Shown here piece by piece: positions 12,785-23,755 of a stretch of 64,000 bases of DNA. The stretch is from the NCBI GenBank assembly GCA_013368315.1, contig JAACJM010000076.1, forward strand, positions 124,001 to 188,000. Direction: 5' to 3'. A model generated the notes under the pieces. The model did not search any database and was not told where the DNA came from. It worked only from the letters and a program-made list of their open reading frames with translations. The position numbers and the translations under genes are program-made. Every line of letters starts with the position of its first letter. The first letter of the stretch is position 1. The stretch comes from Tetrapyrgos nigripes. Lineage: Eukaryota > Basidiomycota > Agaricomycetes > Agaricales > Campanellaceae.

Positions 12785-14996
12785 TTAAGCCGCAGTGGCA
12801 GTCGCTGGATCTGCCGGTGTTTCCGGTGTTGGACTTGAAGGCTTCTCTTTCGAATGTGCAGCTTGTCGTATCATCTCTTCTCGCTTGGCTTTGGCCGCTT
12901 TGTGTGCGTGCTTGTTCTTCGGTTGAGCAGCTTCGGCGACCATCCTGCATACACGTCAGTTTAACACGAGTGATTATTCATCCCTAAACTGGATTGAAAA
13001 TGAATTATTCGCCCACCTTTCTAATTCTCGACGCTCTTCATCGGACTCATCTGGTACCGCAGTCTTGAATATCGCACCGATGAGAAGTAGTCCCTGAAAA
13101 AGCGGATTAATTAATCTCTCAGCCACTGACGAAGGGTTCAGGTACCTTGGCTCGGTTCAGTAATACTTGTTCAGTCGCACCCGGTTCTTTCAGAACATTG
13201 TCGACGACTTCCCGAAGTACCTGAATGACTTCCAGTCGTGCACCTCGCCATGACGCAAGCATGATCTAACGATAGAACTGTCAGGTTTACATGCAGCGGA
13301 CATTAGGAGGTTAATTACCTTCCCAGTGACGTCCATCTCAAGGGCCCGAAGCTCTTCTTCGCCAAGTTCCCCCTTGGCTTGTAGCTTTTCCATTTCCTAT
13401 TACGACATTAAGGACACACATCCAAAAACGGAGGAGAGAAAGGCACACTGACAATCATCATATCCCGAACGCTCAAACTTTTGAAGAAGGTCGGTTGAGC
13501 CAAATGACGCAATGGAACAGCTTGCAAACTTACGCGCTACCGATAACGCCCCACACATCCTTAGCGAGAGAACCTTTCTCTTTCAGGCGAGAGAAGAATC
13601 CGGGACTGATCGAACAAAATGAGAATAGACACGCTGCTTTTGACAGATGATACCCACATGCCCAGGAACTTCTTAGACTTTAAGAACGAGGTCGCTTTCA
13701 TCATGTATACAGTCCCAATGGCGTGAAGAAGCTATAATCCAAGTCAGCGAAGCTGAAATTGTACCGCACAATACTTTACTTACTTCAACACCAAAGCTCT
13801 CCAATTTCAAATCCTCCACCTCCCTCTTCATCCTTGCTTCAAAAGCCAATGTCTCTGGATCATCCTTATCTCCGGGATGTTTGGCATCGACAAACGGTCT
13901 TAGGCGATCGATCAACTTTTTTGTCAAAGTAGCCACTCGCTCTTCCATAACTTTGCGTCTCTCTTTCTCCTGCTCCCGCAACTTTTCCCTCTGTTCAGCA
14001 GTTATCTTACGCTTCCTTTCCTTCTCCAGCCGCTCTTTCTCTTTATCCTTTTCCTTGGTTGACGGAGAAGGTGAAGATGGCTGAGAAGGTACCGAGGATG
14101 CCTCTCCGTGAGGAACCAGGGAAGAGTTGGCGCTCGAATGAGTTGTCGGTTCTGGACGAGCAGCATCGGTGGCTCCGGTGGCTTCAGTAGGTGTCGTGGC
14201 TGTTGCAGGAGGTACAGTTTGTGGAGTAGGAGATTGAATTCCTGAAGTATGTGTTACGGGAGTTGCAGCGGTGGCATCGCCGTTGAGTTGTTTCTCAATC
14301 TCTGCCTTCTCTTCTTCCGTCATCATTGTCGTTGCAGCGGCCGTCATGTCTTTCATGATGGATATTTCACCAATCTGTTCATGTATGAGAAACTGATGTA
14401 CGTAGAAAAGACAGAGACGCACGTATTCAGAAAATCTTTCACCACCAAAGACATTCGCAAAGAAACCGGCGGCATCCTCCATATTAATTCCACCTTCCTT
14501 GTCCACCTGTAAGAATGATTTTTGAGCATTATATCCACCAAAATCTTGAATGGTTTGACTACCATGGATTTCCCGTTCTTATCGTAGACAGCCCTCATAT
14601 TCTTGGAGGTAAACGATGTTAGTGGGGACATAATTTTCATGACCAATGAGCACTCACAGGATCAGATAGGACCTGGTAAGCTTTGCTATATGGCTATGCG
14701 TCAAAACCTTGAGAAGAACGACGAAGGCAAGAAGACACACCTAATCTCCTTGAACTTCTCTTCAGCATCAGCGGAAGGATTTTTATCGGGATGATACTGA
14801 GGCGAAAGTCAGTGCGAGACTAGGGAGAAAACTCCAGTGTGCAAACCTTCATCGCCTGCTTCCTGTATGCCTTCTTGAGAGTATTGTCGTCGGCATCTAC
14901 GGGGACACCGAGCTACATTGGAACATTAGACATGGTTCGACTTGTGGCGGGAGGTAGACTGACGAGATCATAGTATTCCGTCTCTACTGGCGCCAT
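12785..14996 (-). CDS. DnaJ/Hsp40 co-chaperone with DnaJ-X region (Caj1/Djp1-like)
   Basis: J-domain proteins stimulate the ATPase of Hsp70 and deliver clients to it. Translation begins MAPVETEYYDLLGV, and spliced exons give a complete J domain with helix II (LKKAYRKQAMKYHPDKNP, including the essential HPD) and helix III (AEEKFKEISKAYQVLSDP). After it come a conserved segment (INMEDAAGFFANVFGGERF), an acidic/Ala-Thr-Pro-rich linker, a strongly basic coiled-coil stretch rich in K, E and R, and a DnaJ-X type C-terminal region (SFGVE...IGTVYMMKA, ELRALEMDVTGK). There is no zinc finger or C-terminal beta-sandwich, so this is a class C protein like yeast Caj1 and Djp1. The C-terminus ends ADPATATAA with TAA at 12785-12787. 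About eight introns are visible. A role in peroxisomal import or general folding is inferred only from the family. Confidence 0.9.
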
Positions 14997-15352
14997 TATT
15001 AAGAGTCGTTGAAGTAGGTCGTGTACAGAGAAAGTAGAAAAGGAAAATGAGAGGAAAGGAAAAAGGCTCGAGTGGCCGAGAACGGAAGACTGCGTGACTC
15101 TCACTGCAGTTGACGTCACGCGCAGTCGGCAGTGCAAAGGACACGATGGTTGTCATTCCATACAACATTGCTAGTAGTACTGTGTATTTCAACATCCTGA
15201 ACATCACTATAAACGTCAATAAATCATGTACTCGTAATATGTAAGGTAAGTATACGTGTCAGTGGTTCTCAGAACCTCCATCAAATCGTAAGGTACGCCG
15301 AATAAAAATAATAATGATATCCAAAGCCTGAGGTAGCCAACCACTGCAAAAA
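14997..15352. other. Upstream region of the DnaJ gene
   Basis: About 355 bp lie between the DnaJ start and the stop of the next minus-strand gene. It contains the DnaJ promoter. I see no further gene. Confidence 0.4.
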
Positions 15353-16140
15353 CTATTCTCCTTTGGTGACAGGAGTAGAAAATCGCACAGCTTTTTTGCG
15401 AGGGAGTGAGGTGTTACTGTCCGATGAACTATTGCGTAGAGACGACTTGGTCGTCTTCGACGTCGGTAAAGGGGAGGAGGGTGCTGCGTGTTGTAAGAAA
15501 CGTGACACACGAGTCTTCAACGACGTGGAACGTGTGAGGGACGCGGAATAGTTGGAATTAGAATTGACTGCTGTGGATGAACCAGAGGGTGTAGGACCAA
15601 CATCCGGTGTTGCGGATGAGTTTGAACTAGCCTTTCTAAAGAGAAAACGGGAAGGTGGTGGAGGAGGTTTGGACACTGGTAGATGTTGTTCCGACTCGTA
15701 AGCGCGTGAGGAGTATGTATGGGGAGATGAGCGTAGGTAAGGGGTTCTTGAAAGATCCAAGCCTATTGAGATTTGCTCAATAGTCGGAGGTGGTATGCTT
15801 GCGTCGTAACGAAGATGTCGGGACGGTGTACTCTCAAACACTGTATTGTCCTAGAATGACAAAGAAGAGGGGTCTCGATGAGCTTGAAGATATCACAGTA
15901 CAAAAGAGGACGCACCCATGGGGAAGCAACTTTATGCGAACCGAGAGAAAGAGTTCTCCTAACCGAACTCATTATGCGAGAGGTCTTGCTCAAACGACCA
16001 TTTGTCTCGGTTTCATCCATCTCGTCAATATTCCAGTCAAGACTGTGTGTAGCGCGAGAATGACCATTGCGATGAGGTGAAAGGGGTTGTCGCCTGCGAG
16101 ATGTGGAATAGGACGAGGAGGCCATGGTTAAGCTGACCAT
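15353..16140 (-). CDS. Hypothetical Ser/Pro-rich protein
   Basis: I recognise no family. The protein is about 240 residues in two exons; the intron (GTGCGT...TTCTAG, about 15,857-15,907) joins ...VASPW to DNTVFESTPS in frame. The start could be MVSLTMASSS (ATG at 16140) or the downstream MASSSYSTSRRR (16125). The sequence is rich in Ser, Arg, Thr and Pro, with many RxxS-like sites (RRTLSLGSHK, KTRVSRFLQ, SKTTKSSLR) and a basic C-terminus ending RKKAVRFSTPVTKGE. It is predicted to be mostly disordered, with no signal peptide or membrane segment. Its pattern resembles small basidiomycete-specific phosphoproteins, but no function can be assigned. Confidence 0.65.
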
Positions 16141-16361
16141 GGTAGCGCCGTCCCAACTAACATGGATTGGCCGCACAGCCACAACCCCAAAAATTGAAAC
16201 GGCCCCATGTCATGAGATGTCATGCCGGAATACATCCGTGTCATCCTGTTTATCAAATGCTTCTGTATACAAGCTGTATTGACTATAGTACAAATTGAAA
16301 GATGGCATAATGTGGGGGGTCGTACAATGCAAAGCACAAAGCAAAACGAAGGACAATCAAA

Positions 16362-19300
16362 TCAAAATTTGGGACATTTCCCATCTTGAGGGTAGCGGAA
16401 ATCTAGCAGACGGTTTTCTGTGTGACGACTGGCTGTAGGGCGTATAGTTGCTCGAGTAAACATGCGACTCCGGGATAACGTGTGGGGCCCTGGGTTCTCA
16501 GGATGCAATGTAGAATCTAGGTCAGTGACCTCTGAGTATTCATGGACCTGCAATATATTCGGGTCAGCCACGAGAAACTAGGCACCGGAACCCCTCAAGC
16601 AGACTCACGTTTAATGTTTTCCTCAGTTCCGGGTTCCCAGTCATCATCATCTCAATCACATTGTTCATAGTAGGCCGCCCTTCAAAATCTTGACACCAAC
16701 ATAGTTGGATGATCTCCCATAGGTAGTCGGGTATGGGTCGACCCATAACATCCAACGGGCGAGGAGGACGCTCTCCGGCTAAGACTCGGAGCATCACCGC
16801 TGGATCATGATGATGCTCTGCAAAAGGTGGTCTTCCGGTATACAGCTGCGGAGTGTCCTTGCTCAGAAGGGGAACAGATTAATAAGGACAGCATATTTAC
16901 CTCAATACACACGCAAGCAAAGGAATACACATCAGTGTCAAAAGTCCGACGACAATGTTTCAAACCGAACGCCTGAGGATGGTGAAGTTCTGGCGCGGTC
17001 CACCGAACACTCCCACCACGATGAGAGTCGTGTCCCGTTATAGTCGCATCAGAGAAAACAGCCAATCCAAAATCTGCCAGACGAGCATGCCACTCTTCAT
17101 CCACGAGAATGTTGGACTGTGTGAAGTTGGTGAATCGAAGATCAGCCAGAAACTCGGATCCTATGTAAAAAATAACGAACCCCACGCAGGTCACCGTGTA
17201 CTATCTTTTGCGAGTGAAGATATGCCAGTCCTTGAGCTATTTCAAACAACTGGTTGAATAGCTGATGAGCAATTATCTTGCCAGACGAGGGATTGGGTAC
17301 ATACTCTGACTTCAATGTTGGTGTAGCCATGCTCCGACAGATGTTTCAAGACGGTTCCATGTCGCATCCACGGAGAAACCAGACAAGTAAATGAGGGAAA
17401 ACTCTCCGAATCAAGGCCGATGAAAGGCAAAACGAAAGGATGATGGAGTCTCTGCCACAATAGAGCCTCTCGACAAAATTTCTAGTCAACATTATCAGGT
17501 TTGGCTTATTCCCAAGGAGACGGATATTTCATACCCGGCGCGTCTTCTGCCTTGCTGCATCTCTCTGGAAGATCCTTAATCGCTTCAAGGCGACATCTTG
17601 TCCTTGTCCTTTGTATGACGCTCGGTAGATGTCTCCAAAGGTACCTCCACAGCAAGCGTCAGCCTGCTCACGTTTAACGCCTTTGATGAACAGTGAAGAA
17701 GGAAGAATGTTTTGGGCCTCCGAAAGCTTGACTAGTAACCGACGAGCTGAGTGATTGAACCCGTCGTCATCTTCAGGCTTGATGCAGGCTTTATCGAGAA
17801 CCTGGTCAAAAGTTAGCTTACGTCATCATGCCCGTGGAGCGGAATGCCAACGTCTTGTAGCAAGTCAATGCAGCTCTGCGCATCTTCTCCTTGTAAACCG
17901 AGTATCGCCTCCTTGCACTCCTGCAGAGAGATAGCACTTCGAAGGAGTTGTGCAATCTCAAGGTCATCTTTGTGCATGGCATCTCGCAGAAGTCTGTTAT
18001 CAGAGACCTTGAGTTCGGCCGAAATCTTTGGAGCAACACAAGACGAAAAAGTTAGAGTTAGAGTTCGAGAAACATCTGAAAAGCTATGCTTACCTGTAAT
18101 AGCCGTACGCGGAATTGTGCGCTCTCAACCAAGCTAGAGACCACGTCCAGCGAAACCATGAACTTGACCAGTTTCTTGAGTGCACGGTATAAACTAATCA
18201 CTTCTGTAAGCTTCAGCCAACCGGTATTATGTGGATTAGTACCTCTCGTTGTCACTAACTTGGTTCCGAGTCATTTCCAAAACGAAAAGGACCAAGTTCT
18301 GCTATCCGGTCAGTTTCCAAAGTGATCAAGACATCTTGATCTTTACACACCTTGTACACCTATAGATGCAGGCACAGATTGATTGATAATTTCTGCGAGA
18401 GTGAAACATTGTAGATTACCTTGGGAAGCTGAGGTACCTCATCAACATCAAACGATGTGGGTCATTGATACACGGGTCACATACCTTGCTCCTACCCGCA
18501 CCATCTGTCGGTGAAGAGACATCATAACGCACGGTGGATACCGCTGATCTTGAGGCTATCCATCGATCAACCCACACTTCTACACAGGATGATTGTGAAG
18601 CGGACTTGGAATGCCTTACTAGCCCGTCTTTCGAGAAATTGACAAGTGCCTCCAAGTTCGAGTTCCGAGAGTCTGGGGCCTCCACAGCTTTGGCGAGGGC
18701 AATTATCGTCCGGGCAACCCTTGTCAATGAATTGCTTGAGGAGGCTGTGATATCACCTCGAAGGAATAGTTCGTCTGCGGAGAGCCCGTCGTCAGAGCAT
18801 TGTGCCAAGAATTTGTCGATGTTCACTTGTTCTCGAGGATCTGGCCGTATGACGGGGCTGGAGTGGAGCGTATTCACGAATCTGCTCTGGATGAGTATCG
18901 GGATAAGACTAAAGAATTGGTTCACGTACTCGCACAAAACGACTCCATCTTTCAAAGCGCTGGAGAAGACACTCCTGGTCTCTTCATCAAGCTCAGCAGC
19001 ATCAATCACTTTCTTCCACTTCCTCTGCAGTCGGAGAAGAGGACGCAGTCGAACTTCCACTAAATCGAAAGGCTTTTCACCTCCGGGGTCACTGATCCGT
19101 AGCATGCGGGGCTCCATGTCCTGACAAAGGATTGTAATAGCTCTTCTAACCTGACTTCGTTGAAATGGCGTAAAATTTTCCCTTCCATCCTTCAAATGGT
19201 TTCTAGACCGTCCTTGAGAGGTGGTTTCAGTGGAACGAAGGGCCAGGTTTGGTGTTGATCGAGTCGGGTGCAGCGTGTACTCGACCTTGGTTGGTCTACT

Positions 19301-20270
19301 CGCAGAGTAGCTTTGGGATTTGACGGGATGGACGTGATTCAACTTGGATGAATCAGAGACGAGAGTGATTTGATTTGATGAATCAGTCTAATGTCGAAGA
19401 TGGTGTCAATCCAACTGGAGATGTACGCAAAGACAAGAACACACCAGGTAACCCTCGCCAGGTTCTTCCACAAGCTCGTATCGTTGTCGGGGAACAGGTG
19501 ACAGGGTGATTTCATCCAGAATTTCCCTCCAACCGAAGAGTTCGCTCGTCGTCCTAAAAGACAAGTAATAATTGGATCCTTCGTGTGTGGTCAAATGCAA
19601 GCATCTGGAGCGATCCTTTGACATGTTGACACACTCAATCTGCTTGATATTATCGAGTGCCAACGTCAAAACGATTTCGGGTTCGGTGGTCTGTAAAGCC
19701 AAAGAAATTGGGTAAGTACAGAATAGAAACCCATGAAAGTAAGAGTCCGTACGTTTTTGTACCCGATAAGAGTAGCTGAGTTGAGAACAAGCCATCGTTG
19801 CTTCCAACCCTTCAACGAAGAGAGTCCGGCTTTCTTGATCTCGGCGGTTCCAGTCCTTAGGGTTGCAGATTTGAGAAAGCTGTAGACCATGGTAAGATGC
19901 AATGGGGACAAGATGTCCAGCACCTTTGAGAACGAAAGTCGAAAAGTAAGGAGGAGGCCTGAAAGATGCTTGAACCTCTCAAAGGCAGAGAGCGTCCTGA
20001 AGCAAGACCGCAATCTCTAGCCGGAGGAAACCCACCATCATGTGAGGATTATAGACGCTGAGTCGCGCAGGACAACTACAGTAGGAAGCCTTCCAACACG
20101 TCCGTCAGAGGATACCATGACGACTCGTACTTTGAGAGCTGTTAAACGAATAGAGATTCACAGATGATGACAGACGACCAATGGGGACTCTCGCCCCCAT
20201 CAACGTCGGCCAGTTGAAGCCGAGGAACAGTATTTGCGGTACGAGTATACTTGTTTGCATTGAGGCTCAT
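16362..20270 (-). CDS. PH and calponin-homology-like domain TKL-type protein kinase
   Basis: This is a multidomain kinase. From the N-terminus, a PH domain (KKAGLSSLKGWKQRWLVLNS ... SELFGWREILDEI, about 19.85-19.45 kb) is followed by a Ser/Arg-rich linker. Next comes a CH-like domain as in Cdc24-type proteins (WKKVIDAAELDEETRSVFSS, REQVNIDKFLAQCSDDGL, LTRVARTIIALAKAVEAP). A TKL kinase domain follows, with glycine loop GGTFGDIYRASYKG, lysine DVALKRL, catalytic loop HGDLRGSNILV, DFGLA and RWTAPEL. It ends DGKCPKF with TGA at 16362-16364. Splices joining the PH exon to the CH exon (GEGYL|TDSSNQ) and the CH exon to the kinase exons (SK|VPQLPK|VYK) keep frame, so I treat this as one gene. ATG at 19890 (MVYSFLKSATLR) is the safest start, but coding-like sequence (VRVVMVSSDGRVGRLPTVVV, 20.1 kb) and an ATG at 20270 suggest upstream exons. 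The HRD arginine is replaced by Gly, as often seen in agaricomycete TKLs. Substrate and pathway are unknown; PH and CH domains suggest membrane or cytoskeletal signalling. Confidence 0.8.
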
Positions 20271-21303
20271 TGAGGTCAAAAGTGAACTGGCCGATGATGT
20301 TTACCGGAGTTTACCGGGTGTAAACAGACGGTCCCGACAATGTTCCCACGCCTCTGCCATTGTTCTACGATAACAATGAGGTCCAAGCTCTTATTGTTCT
20401 ATGCAGAAGTATAAAGCCACTCCCTTTCAAGTCGCACCCCAACAGGATCAGGATCCACTTTTACGTCCAATACCCACTCAATTCATCGATACCCTTTTCA
20501 AAGGCGCAACTGCATCTCCATCTATAATCCCTGCCATTCTTTTACACTGCCAAACCGTCTTTGTACTCAACATTCATGATGCGCCCTGCCTCCCCTTTCA
20601 CTGATTTCCAGACCTCATCGATGTCGTGCGTACTTTGATTCCGAGTCAAACCCGTACTTACTCTGGAATATATCAGTGTGACCCCGTCTCGTCCTTCATA
20701 TGGACGTCGCCTGGAACGTCGTCTGGTTCACGCTTGGAAGTCTGTTACCCATGTTGCCAGAAAGCCAGAACGCGCATCATTTGTGCCTCCAGGCTTCATC
20801 ATCGTCACTAAACGACGCAGCATCCGATACACCTAAAGTGAAACAAGACCACTTGCTTTATCACTGGGACTGTGTCGTAGTGATTGATGAATGACTCTCA
20901 GGAGAGGATGATTACATTTCATGCAGCCTGCTATTGACGATATATTACTCACGGACTTGGACTAACTCGCTGGTCCAATAATTCATTGGCTGGCCAATCT
21001 ATGGGACTATGGGTGTTTTACGAACATGTAATAGGGTAGACTCAGTAATACTGCCTGTATTCACTGTAGCGTAGCTTATGCTTTTATGTAGCAATTTGAT
21101 CAGTATCTCTCTTGTAATTAAAGCAGCGAGGCACCGGCTATTTGGTCGAACGACGAAATCCTACTAAACGCGATCACATGATCGTGTCACTCCCTTTTCA
21201 GAACAGTCAAGTTGCAAACGAACCGGAAGGTTCAGTGACCTCCACAGTCACTGCCTAGCTCCACCCCCTACTTTCATCAAATAACTGGCCCAATCTCTGA
21301 ATC
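20271..21303. other. Divergent spacer between the TKL kinase gene and SOS7
   Basis: About 1 kb separates two divergent genes. A short plus-strand open frame at 20401-20604 (starts MQKYKATPFQVAP) has some coding-like composition, but no recognisable domain and no convincing continuation. I do not call it a gene. The region should hold both promoters. Confidence 0.4.
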
Positions 21304-22514
21304 ATGGAGCAGGAAGGAGTTCTGCACTCAGCTCAGTCGCTCAAAGTTCTTTTCGACAGTACTCATTCCAATCTACGCATTATTCGTAATGTCGCAGATC
21401 TCAGCTCTCACAAGCCAGAAGATGAACCCTCGGTGCCGGAGGACATAGAAATGAGAGATCCTGCTATAGTGTCAATGGAGGTCTCGTCTCAAGTCGTGCG
21501 TAGTCCTTCCCTTACGTCGTACCCGTTTCCTTCTGACCTGCATCTCCAAAAGTCATATCTACGCAAGCTCAAATTTCAGTATCTTGAGCAGAATGCGAAA
21601 GATAAATACGTCAAGTATATAGTCAGCGACATTGATGACAATCCTCCCGTCACGGACGAGGATAACAAGAAGCTTGCGCTGGTGAACGAGCAGAAGAAAG
21701 AGAGACTGAAACAGGCGAAGAAACAATTGCACGAGGTTCATTCAAATATCAGGAGATTGGCACCGTCGGTGGAAGACGGTGAGTTCCTCTAAGATTCAGT
21801 ATTCCTCCGGTACTCATGGCGTGCATGTCGTATAGATTACGTGCAAATCCAAAAGTCCACGGCTAGAGCCGCAGAACTTGGCCAAAAAATCATCGATGCA
21901 CGCCTTGCCTTGTCTCGCTTAAGACAAACTCATCCACAACCGCGGCTTACGCTTGACACGGCTCAGGAAACGTTGGACGGTCAGATAGCGGAAATGCAAG
22001 AGCTCCAAGACAAGATTAAAGACGTGCAGGATAAAGTGCAATCAATCAAACAACAGATGAAGACCGGTTCATTGGAGGTAGAAGGTCTGAAGACGCAGAG
22101 GGCGGAAGTAGAGAAGGATGCAAAGCAAGTAAAAGTTGAGGAAGATGATACTAGACTAGCACCGCTTTATGACTGGTACGTCCTGGTGAATGGTAGTGGG
22201 TGTATGGCTGACCACTGGGCAGGTTTATGGCTTCTCTAGCTTTCCACCGTTCTATCCAAGACCTTGAAGAGATGAACTCTGTATCAGATAATGCACTGGA
22301 GCTGAAATATCGCTTAGAGGACGTAAAGGGCGAGTTTCACTCCATGACCGTTACTCTAATTTTTATGCCGGATACGCGACAGCTTGCTTCCGTAGAGATA
22401 GGCGATACCCGGGAAGTTGGCGACGAGCTCGCTGAGGTTATTGACGCGCACATCTCAACCAATAATGTTCGGGGGTTGTTGTCGGCGATACTCGCTCGAG
22501 CAAGAGGTGTATGA
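21304..22514 (+). CDS. SOS7: Kinetochore protein Sos7 (Kre28/ZWINT-related), coiled coil
   Basis: Sos7 partners with the Spc7/KNL1 scaffold at the outer kinetochore. Three exons are joined by clean introns: ...PSVED|DYVQIQKS (GTGAGT...TATAG) and ...PLYDW|FMASLAFH (GTACGT...GGGCAG). The product is about 360 residues. The conserved N-terminal segment (QKSYLRKLKFQYLEQNAKDK) is the Sos7 signature as I know it. It is followed by long heptad-rich coiled coils (DNKKLALVNEQKKERLKQAK; DTAQETLDGQIAEMQELQDK) and a globular C-terminal part (YRLEDVKGEFHSMTVTLIF...DTREVGDELAEVIDAHI) resembling an RWD fold. There is no membrane segment. The assignment rests on pattern recognition of a fast-evolving family. 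Confidence 0.75.
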
Positions 22515-22792
22515 TTGCCTTGACGAGATGATATCTATCCTCGATTTACTGTATGATTACTGTATATCTTGCACCTATGTATGTATGTTGTATGTATGTG
22601 TACAATCTTTCGAGCTGCGTAAATTTTGGACTAGACTCATCGGGTCCGATCACCATCATCGCTGCTGCTCGGTAACATGTTTTTCGTCAACTTGTTGTCT
22701 TCAGTTTTCACAGGTTTTCGAGTTTTTGTTCTGTCGGTGGCCGGTCATTGCAACGCAACAAAATTGCCGCAAGATCGCTTGTTGCGAAGTAG

Positions 22793-23179
22793 ACGCGTGA
22801 GTCCAAATCTTGGCGTATCGTCAACGTCAGACTCATCACCCATCTTCTCATCGTCTCCGCCCTGCTCTTTCCTACCGGGGGATGCACATGTGCAACAGTC
22901 TTACGACCAATATCCGCAGTGGATTTGTATGTACTATATCTGGGATATGAGTACTCGCAACTTTCAGGCTGCTGGTATTCCAACATCGTTCTCTGAGTCC
23001 CAGGTAGTACCTAGTCTGGCTAACATGCCCACGCATGCTATGCTAGAATCAAAGCATTTCCTTCGTGTTACTTGCAAGTTGCTCCTACTTATTCGTCTTT
23101 CCTCAGTATCGTTGCCACTACTAATGAGCGTCTGGAGGCGTCTGGCGACCTGCTCAAAGGGGTTCAGGAAATTCTTTAG
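22793..23179 (+). CDS. Possible unrecognised spliced gene (3' exons only)
   Basis: Three consecutive stretches, 22793-22926, 22968-23003 and 23047-23179, join in one frame across two short introns with standard ends (GTATGT...TTTCAG and GTAGTA...GCTAG with a CTAAC branch site). The phases match at both junctions (2+1 each). The joined reading gives ITHLLIVSALLFPTGG, SAVDLLLVFQHRSLSPRIKA and a C-terminus ATTNERLEASGDLLKGVQEI, ending at TAG 23177-23179. There is no ATG in the first stretch, so an upstream exon would be needed. An antisense open frame (23200-22964, beginning MSALPGGLKNFL) is an alternative. No domain is recognised. Confidence 0.25.
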
Positions 23180-23588
23180 GCCACCTGGTAACGCAGACAA
23201 TCACGGCTTCCGGCTCGGCTCCTGAACGATGAAGATTACAATTTTCTGCTGGAAGATTTTCATGTCCTGTGACTGGAGATAATCAGGGACAAGTGGGCCC
23301 CTGCAGTTGGCGACTTTTTCGAGGAAACATTTGCTAGGACTTGGCGCCCACTTGGCGCTGGTTTCTATGATAGGCATCATTATTGCCTATTAGTCTCTGT
23401 TTTCTCTGAAGATAACAACAACAAGACGATCCTGGAGTAATGCCATACGGAAGAAAATGCAACGATGCGATACCTGTCGCGTTGATGGGTTGTGCAGTAA
23501 ATCCATCGACAAACGGGTCCAGGCGAGTCAAGGCTCTCCGCAGACCGCATAACCGAATATCGTGGCAACCTCTGTACTCGTTTCTGAG

Positions 23589-23594
23589 TATAAA
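23589..23594 (+). promoter_or_regulatory. TATA element of the Egh16-like gene
   Basis: TATAAA lies about 160 bp before the start codon and is followed by a long C/T-rich tract (about 23,605-23,700), the usual layout of strongly expressed fungal promoters. The call is from position and motif only. Confidence 0.45.
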
Positions 23595-23755
23595 GTGTGG
23601 TGGCTCCAGCTCTGGACCCTCACCCCCATTTTCCTCTTCCTGCCCTTGGTGGTATCCGCAGTAGCCAGCCTACTTTCCCTTCTTTCCTCTTTCTTCGTAT
23701 TTCCTGTGATCGGCAGAGCCGCAAGTTCCCTTTGCATCATCAACTGCAAGTCAGA

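Noticed and set aside
18534..19124. 196-codon plus-strand open frame
   Set aside because: It is antisense to the CH-domain exon of the TKL kinase gene, whose minus-strand reading has recognisable domain sequence.
20401..20894. Short plus-strand open frames upstream of SOS7
   Set aside because: There is no domain, no consistent splicing and no codon pattern strong enough to support a gene.
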